DNA of 64,000 nucleotides from Streptomyces roseolilacinus (lineage in GTDB: Bacteria; Actinomycetota; Actinomycetes; Streptomycetales; Streptomycetaceae): NCBI RefSeq assembly GCF_014649335.1, contig NZ_BMSV01000008.1, forward strand, positions 62,001 through 126,000, in the 5' to 3' direction. The position numbers and the translations under genes were made by a program. Of the stretch, positions 32,327 through 39,719 are shown piece after piece (the first letter of the stretch is position 1; every line of letters begins with the position of its first letter). Under the pieces are notes generated by a model that was given only the letters and a program-made list of their open reading frames with translations, was not told the DNA's origin and did not search any database.

Positions 32327-33421
32327 TCAGCCGGCCGAGCGGATCGCGGCGTAGCCGGGGCGGACGACCTCGTCGATGATCCGGCGGCGCTCCGGCAGCG
32401 GCAGGAACGCGGCCTCGACGGCGGCGACCGTGAACTCCTCGAACACCTCCGGGCCGTAGCCGAAGGCGTCCGCCGTGTGCTGGAACTCCTCGCTCATGGT
32501 GGTGCCGGACACGAGCCGGTTGTCCGTGTTCAGGGTGACGCGGAAGCCCAGGCGGCGCAGCAGGTCGATCGGGTGCGAGGCGTAGTCCTTCGCGGCGCCG
32601 GTCTGGAGGTTGGAGGTCGGGCAGACCTCCAGGGCGATGCGGTTGTCGCGGACGTACGCGGCGAGGTGCCCCAGCGTGCCGTCGGCGGCGATGTCGTCGG
32701 TGATCCGCACGCCGTGGCCGATCCGCTCGGCGCCGCACACCTGCACGGCCTCGTGGATCGACTCGGCGCCGACCGCCTCGCCCGCGTGGATGGTGAAGTG
32801 GCAGTTGTGCCGCTTGAGGTGCTGGAAGGCGGGCAGGTGGCGGGAGGGCGGGTTGCCGATCTCCCCGCCCGCGATGTCGAAGCCGGCGACGCCGCGGTCG
32901 CGGTGCGCGACGGTCAGCTCGGCTATCTCCAGGGAGCGGTCCGTGTGGCGCATCCCGGTGAGCAGGGTGCCGACGGTGATCCGGCCCCCGGTCCGGCGCT
33001 CGCCCTCGCGGAAGCCCTCGTTGACGGCCTCGACGACCTCGTCCAGCGTCAGCCCGGCCGCCAGGTGCTGCTCGGGCGCGTAGCGCACCTCGGCGTAGAC
33101 GACCCCGTCCGCCGCCAGGTCCTCGGCGCACTCGGCCGCGACCCGGAACAGCGCCTCGCGGGTCTGCATCACCGCGCAGGTGTGCGCGAACGTCTCCAGG
33201 TACCGCTCCAGCGAACCGGAGTCGGCGGCGTCGCGGAACCACACGGCCAGCTCGGCCGGGTCCTCGGTCGGCAGGCCGGCGTACCCGCACGCGCGGGCCA
33301 GCTCGATGATCGTGGCGGGGCGCAGGCCGCCGTCCAGGTGGTCGTGGAGCACGGCCTTGGGGGCCCGGCGGATCCAGTCCGCGACGGAGACGGTCGAGGC
33401 GAGGTTGTCAGACAAGTGCAT
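32327..33421 (-). CDS. Adenosine deaminase
   Basis: A 364-residue zinc metalloenzyme that converts adenosine (and deoxyadenosine) to inosine. Active-site segments: HDHLDGGLRP (zinc His pair), FTIHAGEAVG, RIGHGVRI, EVCPTSNLQTG and the zinc Asp in LNTDNRL. Start ATG 33421 (MHLSDNLAS) is the family start. No ribosome site precedes it; the -10 TACACT ends 6 nt upstream, so the mRNA is probably leaderless. Codons 3-6 of the gene form a GntR-type operator (33405-33415) identical in its arms to the one in front of the adjacent gntR, so I infer repression by that regulator. Confidence 0.94.
   Translation of the reverse strand: MHLSDNLASTVSVADWIRRAPKAVLHDHLDGGLRPATIIELARACGYAGLPTEDPAELAVWFRDAADSGSLERYLETFAHTCAVMQTREALFRVAAECAEDLAADGVVYAEVRYAPEQHLAAGLTLDEVVEAVNEGFREGERRTGGRITVGTLLTGMRHTDRSLEIAELTVAHRDRGVAGFDIAGGEIGNPPSRHLPAFQHLKRHNCHFTIHAGEAVGAESIHEAVQVCGAERIGHGVRITDDIAADGTLGHLAAYVRDNRIALEVCPTSNLQTGAAKDYASHPIDLLRRLGFRVTLNTDNRLVSGTTMSEEFQHTADAFGYGPEVFEEFTVAAVEAAFLPLPERRRIIDEVVRPGYAAIRSAG
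33405..33415. promoter_or_regulatory. GntR/FadR-type operator inside the start of ada
   Basis: TTGTCAGACAA is a perfect 5-1-5 inverted repeat that fits the FadR-subfamily consensus TNGTNNNACNA. It lies at +7 to +17 of a leaderless ada transcript, a position that would block transcription. The same sequence recurs at 34328-34338. Confidence 0.65.
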
Positions 33422-33427
33422 GACGGG

Positions 33428-33433
33428 AGTGTA
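33428..33433 (-). promoter_or_regulatory. Candidate -10 of leaderless ada transcript
   Basis: TACACT on the minus strand, ending 6 nt before ATG 33421. The -35 is weak. Confidence 0.5.
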
Positions 33434-33497
33434 GGGCACCCCGGCGGCGGGCGCCGTGACCCGCGCGACAGCCCCGGCCGCCCCGCCCGGCGGGCGC

Positions 33498-34250
33498 TCA
33501 GTCGGACTGGAGCACCGGCAGCGCGGGCGCGCCCGTGGGCAGCATGTGCTTCGCCGCCAGGACCGGGGTCTCACCCACCCGCACCACCTGCGTGACCAGC
33601 ACCGCGGGCGTGTCCGCCGGCCGGTCCAGCTGCTCCCCGCGCCGCCGGCCCAGCAGCGTCGCCGTCACCGCGCTGTGCGCCCCCAGCGCCACCCCGCGCG
33701 ACGCCCCCACCAGCACGGCCAGCATCGACGTGCCCCCCGCCGCCTCCCGCCCCGCCTCCCGCAGGGCCGCCGCGAACGCCGGGTGGACGCGCTCCAGCAC
33801 CTCGTCGGGCGCCGCCCACTCCTGGCTGAGCGCCGCCGCGGTGCCCTCCGCCGCCAGCAGCGACTCCCAGAACCGCAGCTCGGCCCGCACGGGGGCGAGC
33901 AGGTGCTGCGCGGTGAAGTCCGTCGGCTCCTCCACGGTCCGCAGCAGCGCCCGCACCCGGGCGGGGGCGCCCGCGCCGAGCAGCTCCTCCAGGGGACGGA
34001 CGTGCTCGAAGCCGCGCCGGGGCGGCCGGTCGTTGACGGTGCGGCCCACGCCCCGGCGCACGGACAGCAACCCGTCCTCCTGGAGCAGCAGCAGCGCCTC
34101 GCGCAGGGCGGGACGGCTGACGCCCAGCTCGGCGGCGAGGCGCGGCTCGGACGGCAGGGTGGAGCCGGGCGGGTACGCGCCGGCGTGGATCGCGTCGACG
34201 ATCCGCTCGTACAGCACCACGACCGGACGCCTCCGCTCCGCACCGACCAC
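33498..34250 (-). CDS. GntR family transcriptional regulator, FadR subfamily
   Basis: A 250-residue regulator. The winged helix-turn-helix is at the N-terminus: VLYERIVDAIHAGAYPPGS, LPSEPRLAAELGVSRPALREAL and LLLLQEDGLLSVRRGVGRTV. The helical C-terminal domain (about 75-190) looks like FadR/FCD in length but lacks an obvious set of metal-binding His residues; the last 60 residues (LAVLVGASRGVALGAHSAV, TQVVRVGETPVLAAKHMLP) are more like UTRA beta-structure. GTG 34250 is preferred, with GGAGGT 6 bp upstream; an ATG at 34325 touches the operator and is unlikely. Two matching operators mark itself, a GNAT gene and ada as its targets. Confidence 0.88.
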   Translation of the reverse strand: MVGAERRRPVVVLYERIVDAIHAGAYPPGSTLPSEPRLAAELGVSRPALREALLLLQEDGLLSVRRGVGRTVNDRPPRRGFEHVRPLEELLGAGAPARVRALLRTVEEPTDFTAQHLLAPVRAELRFWESLLAAEGTAAALSQEWAAPDEVLERVHPAFAAALREAGREAAGGTSMLAVLVGASRGVALGAHSAVTATLLGRRRGEQLDRPADTPAVLVTQVVRVGETPVLAAKHMLPTGAPALPVLQSD

Positions 34251-34290
34251 CGCTGTACCTCCCTGGCTCGCCCGTCCGCCGATCCACCGC

Positions 34291-34320
34291 ACGGTATGCC
34301 GCGCGCCGCCCACCAGGCAA
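34291..34320 (-). promoter_or_regulatory. Predicted gntR promoter
   Basis: On the minus strand TTGCCT (plus 34315-34320), 18 bp, TACCGT (plus 34291-34296). The operator at 34327-34339 lies just upstream of this -35. Confidence 0.55.
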
Positions 34321-34326
34321 TCCATA

Positions 34327-34339
34327 CTTGTCTGACAAG
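34327..34339. promoter_or_regulatory. GntR/FadR-type operator between gntR and the GNAT gene
   Basis: CTTGTCTGACAAG is a perfect 6-1-6 inverted repeat containing TNGTNNNACNA. It sits between the back-to-back -35 elements of the two divergent promoters (34315-34320 and 34341-34346), so one dimer could control both. Confidence 0.7.
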
Positions 34340-34340
34340 C

Positions 34341-34370
34341 TTGGGCCGGGTGGTGATCACGGCCTACGCT
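34341..34370 (+). promoter_or_regulatory. Promoter of a leaderless GNAT transcript
   Basis: TTGGGC (34341-34346), 18 bp, TACGCT (34365-34370), then 6 nt to ATG 34377. This is the best-formed leaderless promoter of the window. Confidence 0.6.
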
Positions 34371-34376
34371 GGCCTG

Positions 34377-34955
34377 ATGGCCGACGTCCGCACCCCGCAC
34401 CCCCCGTACCTGACCGCGGGCCCCCGCGTGGGCCTGCGCCCCTTCCGGTACGAGGACGCCGAGGAGTTCACCGCCCGGGCGCGGGAGAGCGAGGACCTGC
34501 ACCGGCCGTGGCTCTTCCCGCCCGGCACCGCCGCCGCGTACGCCGACTACGCCCGCGCGCTCCTGGAGGACCCGGCCCGCCTCGGGTACCTGGTCTGCCG
34601 TCGCGACGACGGCGGCATCGCCGGGTTCGTCAACATCAACAACATCGTCCGGGGCTCGTTCCAGTGCGGCGCCCTCGGGTACGGCGCCTTCGCGCACGCC
34701 GCCGGGCGCGGCCTGATGAGCGAGGCCCTCGCGCTCGTCCTGCGCCACGCCTTCGGCCCCCTGGGACTGCACCGGCTGGAGGCCAACATCCAGCCGGGCA
34801 ACGAGCACTCCCTCGCCCTCGTGCGCCGGGCCGGATTCCGTCACGAGGGCTACTCCCCGGCGATGCTCCGCGTCGACGGGGAGTGGCGCGACCACGAGCG
34901 CTGGGCGATCACCGCCGAGATGCCCCTCCCGCCGGTCGGCGCCCCCCGCCGCTGA
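34377..34955 (+). CDS. RimJ/RimL-type GNAT acetyltransferase
   Basis: A 192-residue acetyltransferase of the ribosomal-protein N-acetyltransferase type. Landmarks are VGLRPFRYEDAEEFTARARES, GFVNINNIVRGSFQCGALGYGAF, the acetyl-CoA loop AAGRGLMSEAL and HRLEANIQPGNEHSLALVRRAGF. The combination NIQPGNxxSxxLxxRxGF is diagnostic for RimJ/RimL relatives, which acetylate protein N-termini or small molecules. It is divergent from gntR and shares its operator region, so it is likely repressed by that GntR protein. The start ATG 34377 fits a leaderless mRNA. Confidence 0.9.
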   Translation: MADVRTPHPPYLTAGPRVGLRPFRYEDAEEFTARARESEDLHRPWLFPPGTAAAYADYARALLEDPARLGYLVCRRDDGGIAGFVNINNIVRGSFQCGALGYGAFAHAAGRGLMSEALALVLRHAFGPLGLHRLEANIQPGNEHSLALVRRAGFRHEGYSPAMLRVDGEWRDHERWAITAEMPLPPVGAPRR

Positions 34956-35131
34956 CCTCCGCGGGGGCCGGACCGGTCACGTACGGGGCCGCCGCCCCCG
35001 TTCCCCGGGGCCCGGCGGGCGGGGCCGCCGTCCCCGGGGCGCCCCTCGGTCCGGTTCCGGGCGGGCGGGTTCCGGCAAGATGGGGGCGGAAAGCCCCCGC
35101 CCGGGGCGGCACGAGGAGAAGATCGCCCGCC

Positions 35132-35659
35132 ATGACCGCCAAGTCCCCGCCGTTCGACGAGCTCGACCGGAAGATCGTCGCGACCCTGATGGAGAACGCC
35201 CGGGCGAGTTTCGCCGAGATCGGCGCGAGCATCGGCCTGTCGGCCACCGCCGTCAAACGCCGGGTGGACCGGCTGCGGAAGACCGATGTGATCACCGGAT
35301 TCCGGGCCACCGTCCGCCCCGCCGCCCTCGGCTGGCGCACGGAGGCGTACATCGAGGTGTACTGCGACAGCGCTGCGCCGCCCAGGCGCCTCGCGGAGGT
35401 GGCGCGCAAGTACCCGGAGATCGCGGCGGCCATGACGGTGACCGGGGCCGCCGACGCCCTCCTCCACATCAGGGCCACCGACGTGGAGCACTTCGAGGAG
35501 GTGCTGGAGCGGATCCGCAGCGAACCCTTCATCCGCAAGACGATCAGCTACATGGTGCTGTCCCACCTGCTGCCGGAGAGCCCGGAGGCGGGGGCCAGCG
35601 AGTCCGCGCCGGACGCCGCGTCCCGCGACGCGACGAGCCGCGCAGCAAACCTGCTCTGA
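35132..35659 (+). CDS. Lrp/AsnC family regulator next to ddaH-rocD
   Basis: A 175-residue Lrp-type protein. Helix-turn-helix: FDELDRKIVATLMENARASF, IGASIGLSATAVKRRVDRL; RAM domain from RPAALGWRTEAYIEVYC to FIRKTISYMVLSHL. The last 22 residues are Ser/Ala-rich and unconserved. GAGGAG lies upstream of ATG 35132. The stop is 122 bp before ddaH and the end of its own coding region carries the first of two phased repeats that continue into the ddaH promoter, so it very likely controls the arginine-catabolic genes downstream, probably in response to arginine or a derivative (inference). Confidence 0.92.
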   Translation: MTAKSPPFDELDRKIVATLMENARASFAEIGASIGLSATAVKRRVDRLRKTDVITGFRATVRPAALGWRTEAYIEVYCDSAAPPRRLAEVARKYPEIAAAMTVTGAADALLHIRATDVEHFEEVLERIRSEPFIRKTISYMVLSHLLPESPEAGASESAPDAASRDATSRAANLL

Positions 35660-35698
35660 GGCGCCGAACCGCGCAGCATTCCTGCGTATGCGCGCAGC
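35638..35698. promoter_or_regulatory. Phased direct repeats upstream of ddaH-rocD (probable Lrp sites)
   Basis: CCGCGCAGCAAACCTGC (35638-35654) and CCGCGCAGCATTCCTGC (35669-35685) differ only in the two central bases and are 31 bp apart, three helix turns. Each contains the inverted pair GCAG-N5-CTGC. A partial third copy, GCGCAGC, is at 35692-35698. They sit just upstream of the -35 at 35708. Confidence 0.65.
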
Positions 35699-35707
35699 TC
35701 CCCTTCC

Positions 35708-35737
35708 TTGTCCGGCGTGCCGGCCGCTTCCTACGGT
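35708..35737 (+). promoter_or_regulatory. Predicted ddaH-rocD promoter
   Basis: TTGTCC (35708-35713), 18 bp, TACGGT (35732-35737), 44 bp before the ddaH start, with the Lrp-like repeats immediately upstream as expected for an activator. Confidence 0.65.
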
Positions 35738-35781
35738 GAGAGCGTCCCCGATCGTCACCGCAGGAAGCGGAGGAATCCCCC

Positions 35782-36630
35782 GTGCCCGTAGGACGTGCCC
35801 CGCTCGGCCGCACCCCGAGTCGCAGGCGCTATCTGATGTGCGAGCCGCGCCACTTCGAGGTGCGCTACGCCATCAACCCGTGGATGGACACGGACGCACC
35901 GGTCGACCCCGCGCTCGCCCGCGACCAGTGGGGGAACCTGGTCCAGGCGTACCGCGACCACGGCCACACCGTCGAGACCGTCGCCCCGGTGGAGGGGCTG
36001 CCCGACATGGTGTTCGCGGCCAACGCGGCCCTCGTCGTGGACGGCCGCGTCTTCGGCTCGTCCTTCCACGCGCCCGAGCGGCGCCCGGAGTCGGCGGCGT
36101 ACGAGGCCTGGTTCAAGGCGGCCGGTTACGACGTCCACGTCTCCGGGCCGGTCTGCGAGGGCGAGGGCGACCTCGTCCCGGCCGGCCGCTTCGTCCTCGC
36201 GGGCACCGGCTTCCGCACGGAGAGGGCCGCCCACCGCGAGGTGCAGGAGTTCTTCGGCAGGCCCGTGATCAGCCTCGACCTGGTGGACCCCCGCTTCTAC
36301 CACCTGGACACCGCGCTGTTCTTCCTCGGCGAGGAGGACGGCGAGGACGGCGGGGCGGGTGACATCGCGTACTACCCGGCGGCGTTCTCCCCGGGCAGCC
36401 GCGAGGTCCTCCGGCGGCTGTACCCGCACGCGGTGATCGCCACCGAGGAGGACGCCCTGGCGTTCGGCCTCAACTCCGTGTCCGACGGCCGCCACGTCTT
36501 CGTCGCCCCGCAGGCGCACGGCCTCATCGACCAGCTCGCCCACCGTGGATACGTCCCCGTCCCCGTCGACCTCTCGGAGTTCCGCAAGGCCGGCGGCGGC
36601 ATCAAGTGCTGCACCCAGGAGATCCGCTGA
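35782..36630 (+). CDS. ddaH: Dimethylarginine dimethylaminohydrolase (dimethylargininase)
   Basis: A 282-residue amidinotransferase-fold enzyme that hydrolyses N-methylated arginines to citrulline and methylamine or dimethylamine. The nucleophile is C276 in GGGIKCCTQEIR at the C-terminus; the catalytic His is in RFYHLDTALFF and acidic substrate contacts are in CEGEGDLVPAG. The second Cys next to the nucleophile is unusual but harmless. Start GTG 35782, with GGAGG upstream. The stop overlaps the rocD start by one base (TGATG), so the two are coupled. Confidence 0.92.
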   Translation: MPVGRAPLGRTPSRRRYLMCEPRHFEVRYAINPWMDTDAPVDPALARDQWGNLVQAYRDHGHTVETVAPVEGLPDMVFAANAALVVDGRVFGSSFHAPERRPESAAYEAWFKAAGYDVHVSGPVCEGEGDLVPAGRFVLAGTGFRTERAAHREVQEFFGRPVISLDLVDPRFYHLDTALFFLGEEDGEDGGAGDIAYYPAAFSPGSREVLRRLYPHAVIATEEDALAFGLNSVSDGRHVFVAPQAHGLIDQLAHRGYVPVPVDLSEFRKAGGGIKCCTQEIR

Positions 36631-37877
36631 TGACCAGCCCCACCACCGTCCCCGCGCCCCGGTCCGCCTCCGAGACCCGTTCGTCGGCGGAGCTGATCCG
36701 CGCCGAATCCCCGGTCGTCGCGCACAACTACCACCCGCTGCCCGTCGTGGTGGCCCGGGCGGAGGGCGCCTGGGTCGAGGACGTCGAGGGCCGCCGCTAC
36801 CTCGACATGCTGGCCGGCTACTCCGCCCTCAACTTCGGCCACCGCCACCCGGCGCTCGTCGAGGCCGCGCGCCGCCAGCTCGACGAGGTCACCCTCACCT
36901 CGCGGGCCTTCCACCACGACCGGCTGGCCGGTTTCGCCGAGCGGCTGGCCGAGCTGACCGGCCTCGACACGGTGCTGCCGATGAACACCGGCGCCGAGGC
37001 GGTGGAGAGCGCCGTCAAGGTGGCCCGCAAGTGGGCGTACGAGGTCAAGGGCGTCGCCCCGGACCGGGCGACCGTCGTCGTCGCCGACGGCAACTTCCAC
37101 GGCCGCACGACGACGATCGTGAGCTTCTCGACGGACGAGACGGCCCGAGCCGGTTTCGGGCCCTTCACCCCCGGCTTCCGCGTCGTCCCGTACAACGACT
37201 TCGCCGCGCTGGAGGCGGCCGTGGACGAGACGACGGCGGCCGTGCTGATCGAGCCCATCCAGGGCGAGGCCGGCGTCGTCATCCCCGACGACGGCTACCT
37301 CACCGGGGTCCGCGAACTCACCCGCCGTGCGGGGTGCCTGTTCATCGCCGACGAGATCCAGTCGGGCCTGGGGCGCACCGGCCGCACGCTGGCGGTCGAG
37401 CACGAGGGGGTGGTCCCGGACGTCCTGCTCCTGGGCAAGGCCCTGGGCGGCGGCATCGTCCCGGTCTCCGCGGTGGTCGCCCGCCGCGAGGTGCTCGCCG
37501 TCCTGCGGCCGGGTGAGCACGGTTCGACGTTCGGCGGCAACCCGCTGGCGGCGGCGGTCGGTTCGGCGGTCCTCGACCTGCTGGCCACCGGCGAGTTCCA
37601 GCGGCGGGCCGCCGAACTGGGCGAGGTGCTGGACCGGGGCCTGGCCGCGGTCACCGGCGCGGGCGTCACGGGCTACCGGGCCCGCGGGCTGTGGGCGGGC
37701 GTGGACATCGACCCCGCGATCGGCACGGGGCGGGAGATCAGCGAGCGCCTGCTCGCCGAAGGCGTGCTGGTCAAGGACACCCACGGGTCCACCATCCGGC
37801 TGGCGCCGCCGCTGACCATCACGGAGGAGGAACTCCGGACCGCGCTCGCGGCCCTGGAGAAGGTCCTGTCGGCGTAG
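36630..37877 (+). CDS. rocD: Ornithine--oxo-acid transaminase
   Basis: A 415-residue class III aminotransferase that moves the delta-amino group of ornithine to 2-oxoglutarate, giving glutamate semialdehyde. The PLP lysine is K270 in LLGKALGGGIVPVSA; the preceding FIADEIQSGLGRTG holds the Asp that binds the pyridine nitrogen. FGHRHP, NTGAEAVESAVKVARKWAY and GNFHGRTTTIVSFS are typical of RocD. ATG 36630 overlaps the ddaH stop. With ddaH it can turn methylarginine or arginine-derived carbon and nitrogen into glutamate, under the upstream Lrp protein. Confidence 0.94.
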   Translation: MTSPTTVPAPRSASETRSSAELIRAESPVVAHNYHPLPVVVARAEGAWVEDVEGRRYLDMLAGYSALNFGHRHPALVEAARRQLDEVTLTSRAFHHDRLAGFAERLAELTGLDTVLPMNTGAEAVESAVKVARKWAYEVKGVAPDRATVVVADGNFHGRTTTIVSFSTDETARAGFGPFTPGFRVVPYNDFAALEAAVDETTAAVLIEPIQGEAGVVIPDDGYLTGVRELTRRAGCLFIADEIQSGLGRTGRTLAVEHEGVVPDVLLLGKALGGGIVPVSAVVARREVLAVLRPGEHGSTFGGNPLAAAVGSAVLDLLATGEFQRRAAELGEVLDRGLAAVTGAGVTGYRARGLWAGVDIDPAIGTGREISERLLAEGVLVKDTHGSTIRLAPPLTITEEELRTALAALEKVLSA

Positions 37878-38034
37878 CCCTCCGGCACGGGCCGGCCCCC
37901 GCCGCACGGCCGGGCCGGCCCGCCGGGGCCGGGTCGTCACCGCGCCCTCACCGCCGGCGCCGACGGCCCGGTCCCACCGCGCCGCACCCCCACCGCCGCG
38001 CCCCCACCGGTCCCCGCGCGGCGTGCGGTCGCGA

Positions 38035-38076
38035 GGGCCCCGCCGGTCCGTCGACGTCCAAGGACCGGCGGGGCCC
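38035..38076. terminator. Bidirectional terminator between rocD and the VOC gene
   Basis: Perfect 15-bp arms (38035-38049 and 38062-38076) around a 12-nt loop. Two further GC-rich self-complementary stretches follow rocD at 37888-37925. Confidence 0.85.
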
Positions 38077-38106
38077 GTTCCGCGCCCGGAGGCCCGGCCC
38101 CACCCG

Positions 38107-38457
38107 TCAGGCGGTGCGCCGGTCCACGTACTCGAAGACGGAGCCGTCCGGGTGGATCGCGATCAGGTTGCGGCCCACCGGGGTGGGCACCGGGCCGGCC
38201 AGGACCTTCGCGCCCACCTCGGTCAGCGTCGTGTGCGCCGCGTCCACGTCGGCCACCGCGATCGTCGCCGTGACCTTGCGCAGCACCTCCAACTCCGACT
38301 CGGGTCCGCTCATCAGCAGGAAGCAGCCGACCGCGGCGACGCGGACCCCGCCGCGCTCGAACCGCAGCGCCTGCGCGCCCGTGAGCCGTTCGTAGAACTC
38401 CGCCGCGGCGTCCAGGTCGTCGACGCAGACGCGCAGTGTGGTACCGAGGATCTCCAT
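38107..38457 (-). CDS. VOC (glyoxalase/bleomycin-resistance fold) protein
   Basis: A 116-residue single-module vicinal oxygen chelate protein: EILGTTLRVCVDDLDAAAEFYERLTG at the start, FERGGVRVAAVGCFLL, and NLIAIHPDGSVFEYVDRR with the C-terminal Glu ligand. Whether it binds a metal or only a ligand is unclear. It is 24 bp downstream of the methyltransferase gene on the same strand, but TACCCT (plus 38465-38470) ends 7 nt before its ATG, so it may also be made from its own leaderless mRNA. Confidence 0.88.
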   Translation of the reverse strand: MEILGTTLRVCVDDLDAAAEFYERLTGAQALRFERGGVRVAAVGCFLLMSGPESELEVLRKVTATIAVADVDAAHTTLTEVGAKVLAGPVPTPVGRNLIAIHPDGSVFEYVDRRTA

Positions 38458-38481
38458 GCCGCCCAGGGTAGTTGGGTCGGA

Positions 38482-39285
38482 TCACACCCGGCAGAGGATC
38501 TCGCCGTGCGGCACGGTGAACCAGCCGTCGTCGCTGCGCCCCCACTCCCGCCACCCCTCGGCGACGGCCGCCAGCCGCTCCGGCGTCGTGTGGCCGCCCT
38601 CCACCGCCTGCCGCGCGTACCCCGACTCCGTCGTGCGGTCCGCCCACAGCGCGCTCCACCAGGCGCGGTCCCCGGGGGTGGCGAAGCACCACGCCGCGGC
38701 GCTCGGCGTGACGTCGGCGAACCCCGCCCGCCGGGCCCACGACAGCAGCCTCCGCCCGGCGTCCGGCTCACCGCCGTTGGCCCGCGCCACCCGCCGGTAC
38801 AGCTCCTGCCACTCCGTCAGCGCCGGCACCTCGGGGAACCAGGTGAACCCCGCGTAGTCGCTGTCGCGTACGGCGACGACCCCGCCGGGGCGGCACACCC
38901 GCCGCATCTCGCGCAGCGCGCCGACCGGATCACCCACGTGCTGGAGCACCTGGTGGGCGTGGACCACGTCGAACGTGTCGTCGGGGAAGTCCAGCGCGTG
39001 GGCGTCCGCCACCGCGAACACGACGTTGTCCAGGCCCCGTTCGGCCGCCACCGCCCGCGCCTGGTCCAGCACGCCGGCGGACGCGTCCACCGCCGTCACC
39101 CGGCCCGGCGCGACCCGCGCGGCCAGGTCCGCCGTGATCGTGCCGGGGCCGCACCCCACGTCCAGCACGTCGAGGCCGGGGCGCACCTCGCCCAGCAGGT
39201 ACGCCGCCGAGTTCTCCGCCGTGCGCCAGCGGTGCGAGCGCAGTACCGACTCGTGGTGCCCGTGCGTGTAGACGACGTCCTTCAT
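38482..39285 (-). CDS. Class I SAM-dependent methyltransferase
   Basis: A 267-residue methyltransferase of the UbiE/COQ5 type. Motif I is VLDVGCGPGTITADLA, motif II region is VVFAVADAHALDFPDDTFDVVHAHQVLQH, and motif III is REMRRVCRPGGVVAV. Substrate unknown; the last 100 residues (SWARRAGFADVTPSAAAWCF) form a variable cap. ATG 39285 is preferred (GGAG 7 bp upstream) over the GTG directly before it (39288). It is divergent from the small membrane protein gene at 39424 and precedes the VOC gene. Confidence 0.92.
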   Translation of the reverse strand: MKDVVYTHGHHESVLRSHRWRTAENSAAYLLGEVRPGLDVLDVGCGPGTITADLAARVAPGRVTAVDASAGVLDQARAVAAERGLDNVVFAVADAHALDFPDDTFDVVHAHQVLQHVGDPVGALREMRRVCRPGGVVAVRDSDYAGFTWFPEVPALTEWQELYRRVARANGGEPDAGRRLLSWARRAGFADVTPSAAAWCFATPGDRAWWSALWADRTTESGYARQAVEGGHTTPERLAAVAEGWREWGRSDDGWFTVPHGEILCRV

Positions 39286-39407
39286 CACCCTGCTCCGTCT
39301 CCCTCGGGAAGGTCAGGGTGGCGACGCTACGGCACCCCGCCGCATCGCGAGACGCCTTTCTCGCCATGTGGACAGTCGGTGTGCGGTTGTTAACCGCCCG
39401 GACCTCC

Positions 39408-39413
39408 GGGTAC
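39408..39413 (+). promoter_or_regulatory. Sigma-B-like -10 before the small membrane protein
   Basis: GGGTAC matches the -10 of GNNT-N14-16-GGGTAC exactly, but the -35 (TGTT, 16 bp upstream) lacks the leading G. Transcription would start within a few bases of ATG 39424. Confidence 0.35.
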
Positions 39414-39423
39414 CCGGGCTCGC

Positions 39424-39693
39424 ATGATGAAGAAGACACCGCGGTCCCGGCAGCCGGTGCGGGCGGCAGCCGCGGCGCTCGGGGGTGCCCTGCTGGCCGC
39501 CCTCGTCACGGCGGTCCGCCGGCGCGCCGCCCGCACCGCCGAACACCACCCGCCGCGCCCCCCGCGACCGGAGCCCGCCGGACCCGGCGCCGAGGCGGAC
39601 GACGTACGCGTCGTCGCCCCCGGGACCCCGCCCGCCCCGGTCGCGCCGCCCGGACCGCCCACCGACCCGGAGACACCGCACCACCGAGCCTGA
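39424..39693 (+). CDS. Small single-span membrane protein, unknown function
   Basis: An 89-residue protein. A basic N-terminus (MMKKTPRSRQP) and a hydrophobic stretch AAAAALGGALLAALVTAV (about 13-31) followed by RRRAAR form one membrane anchor with the tail inside or, less likely, an uncleaved signal. The remaining half is Pro/Ala/Glu-rich and disordered. It ends 26 bp before ndh, so it may belong to that operon. No family recognised; reality is supported by codon bias and position only. Confidence 0.55.
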   Translation: MMKKTPRSRQPVRAAAAALGGALLAALVTAVRRRAARTAEHHPPRPPRPEPAGPGAEADDVRVVAPGTPPAPVAPPGPPTDPETPHHRA

Positions 39694-39719
39694 ACCCCAC
39701 CCCATCCACGGGAGGCCCA

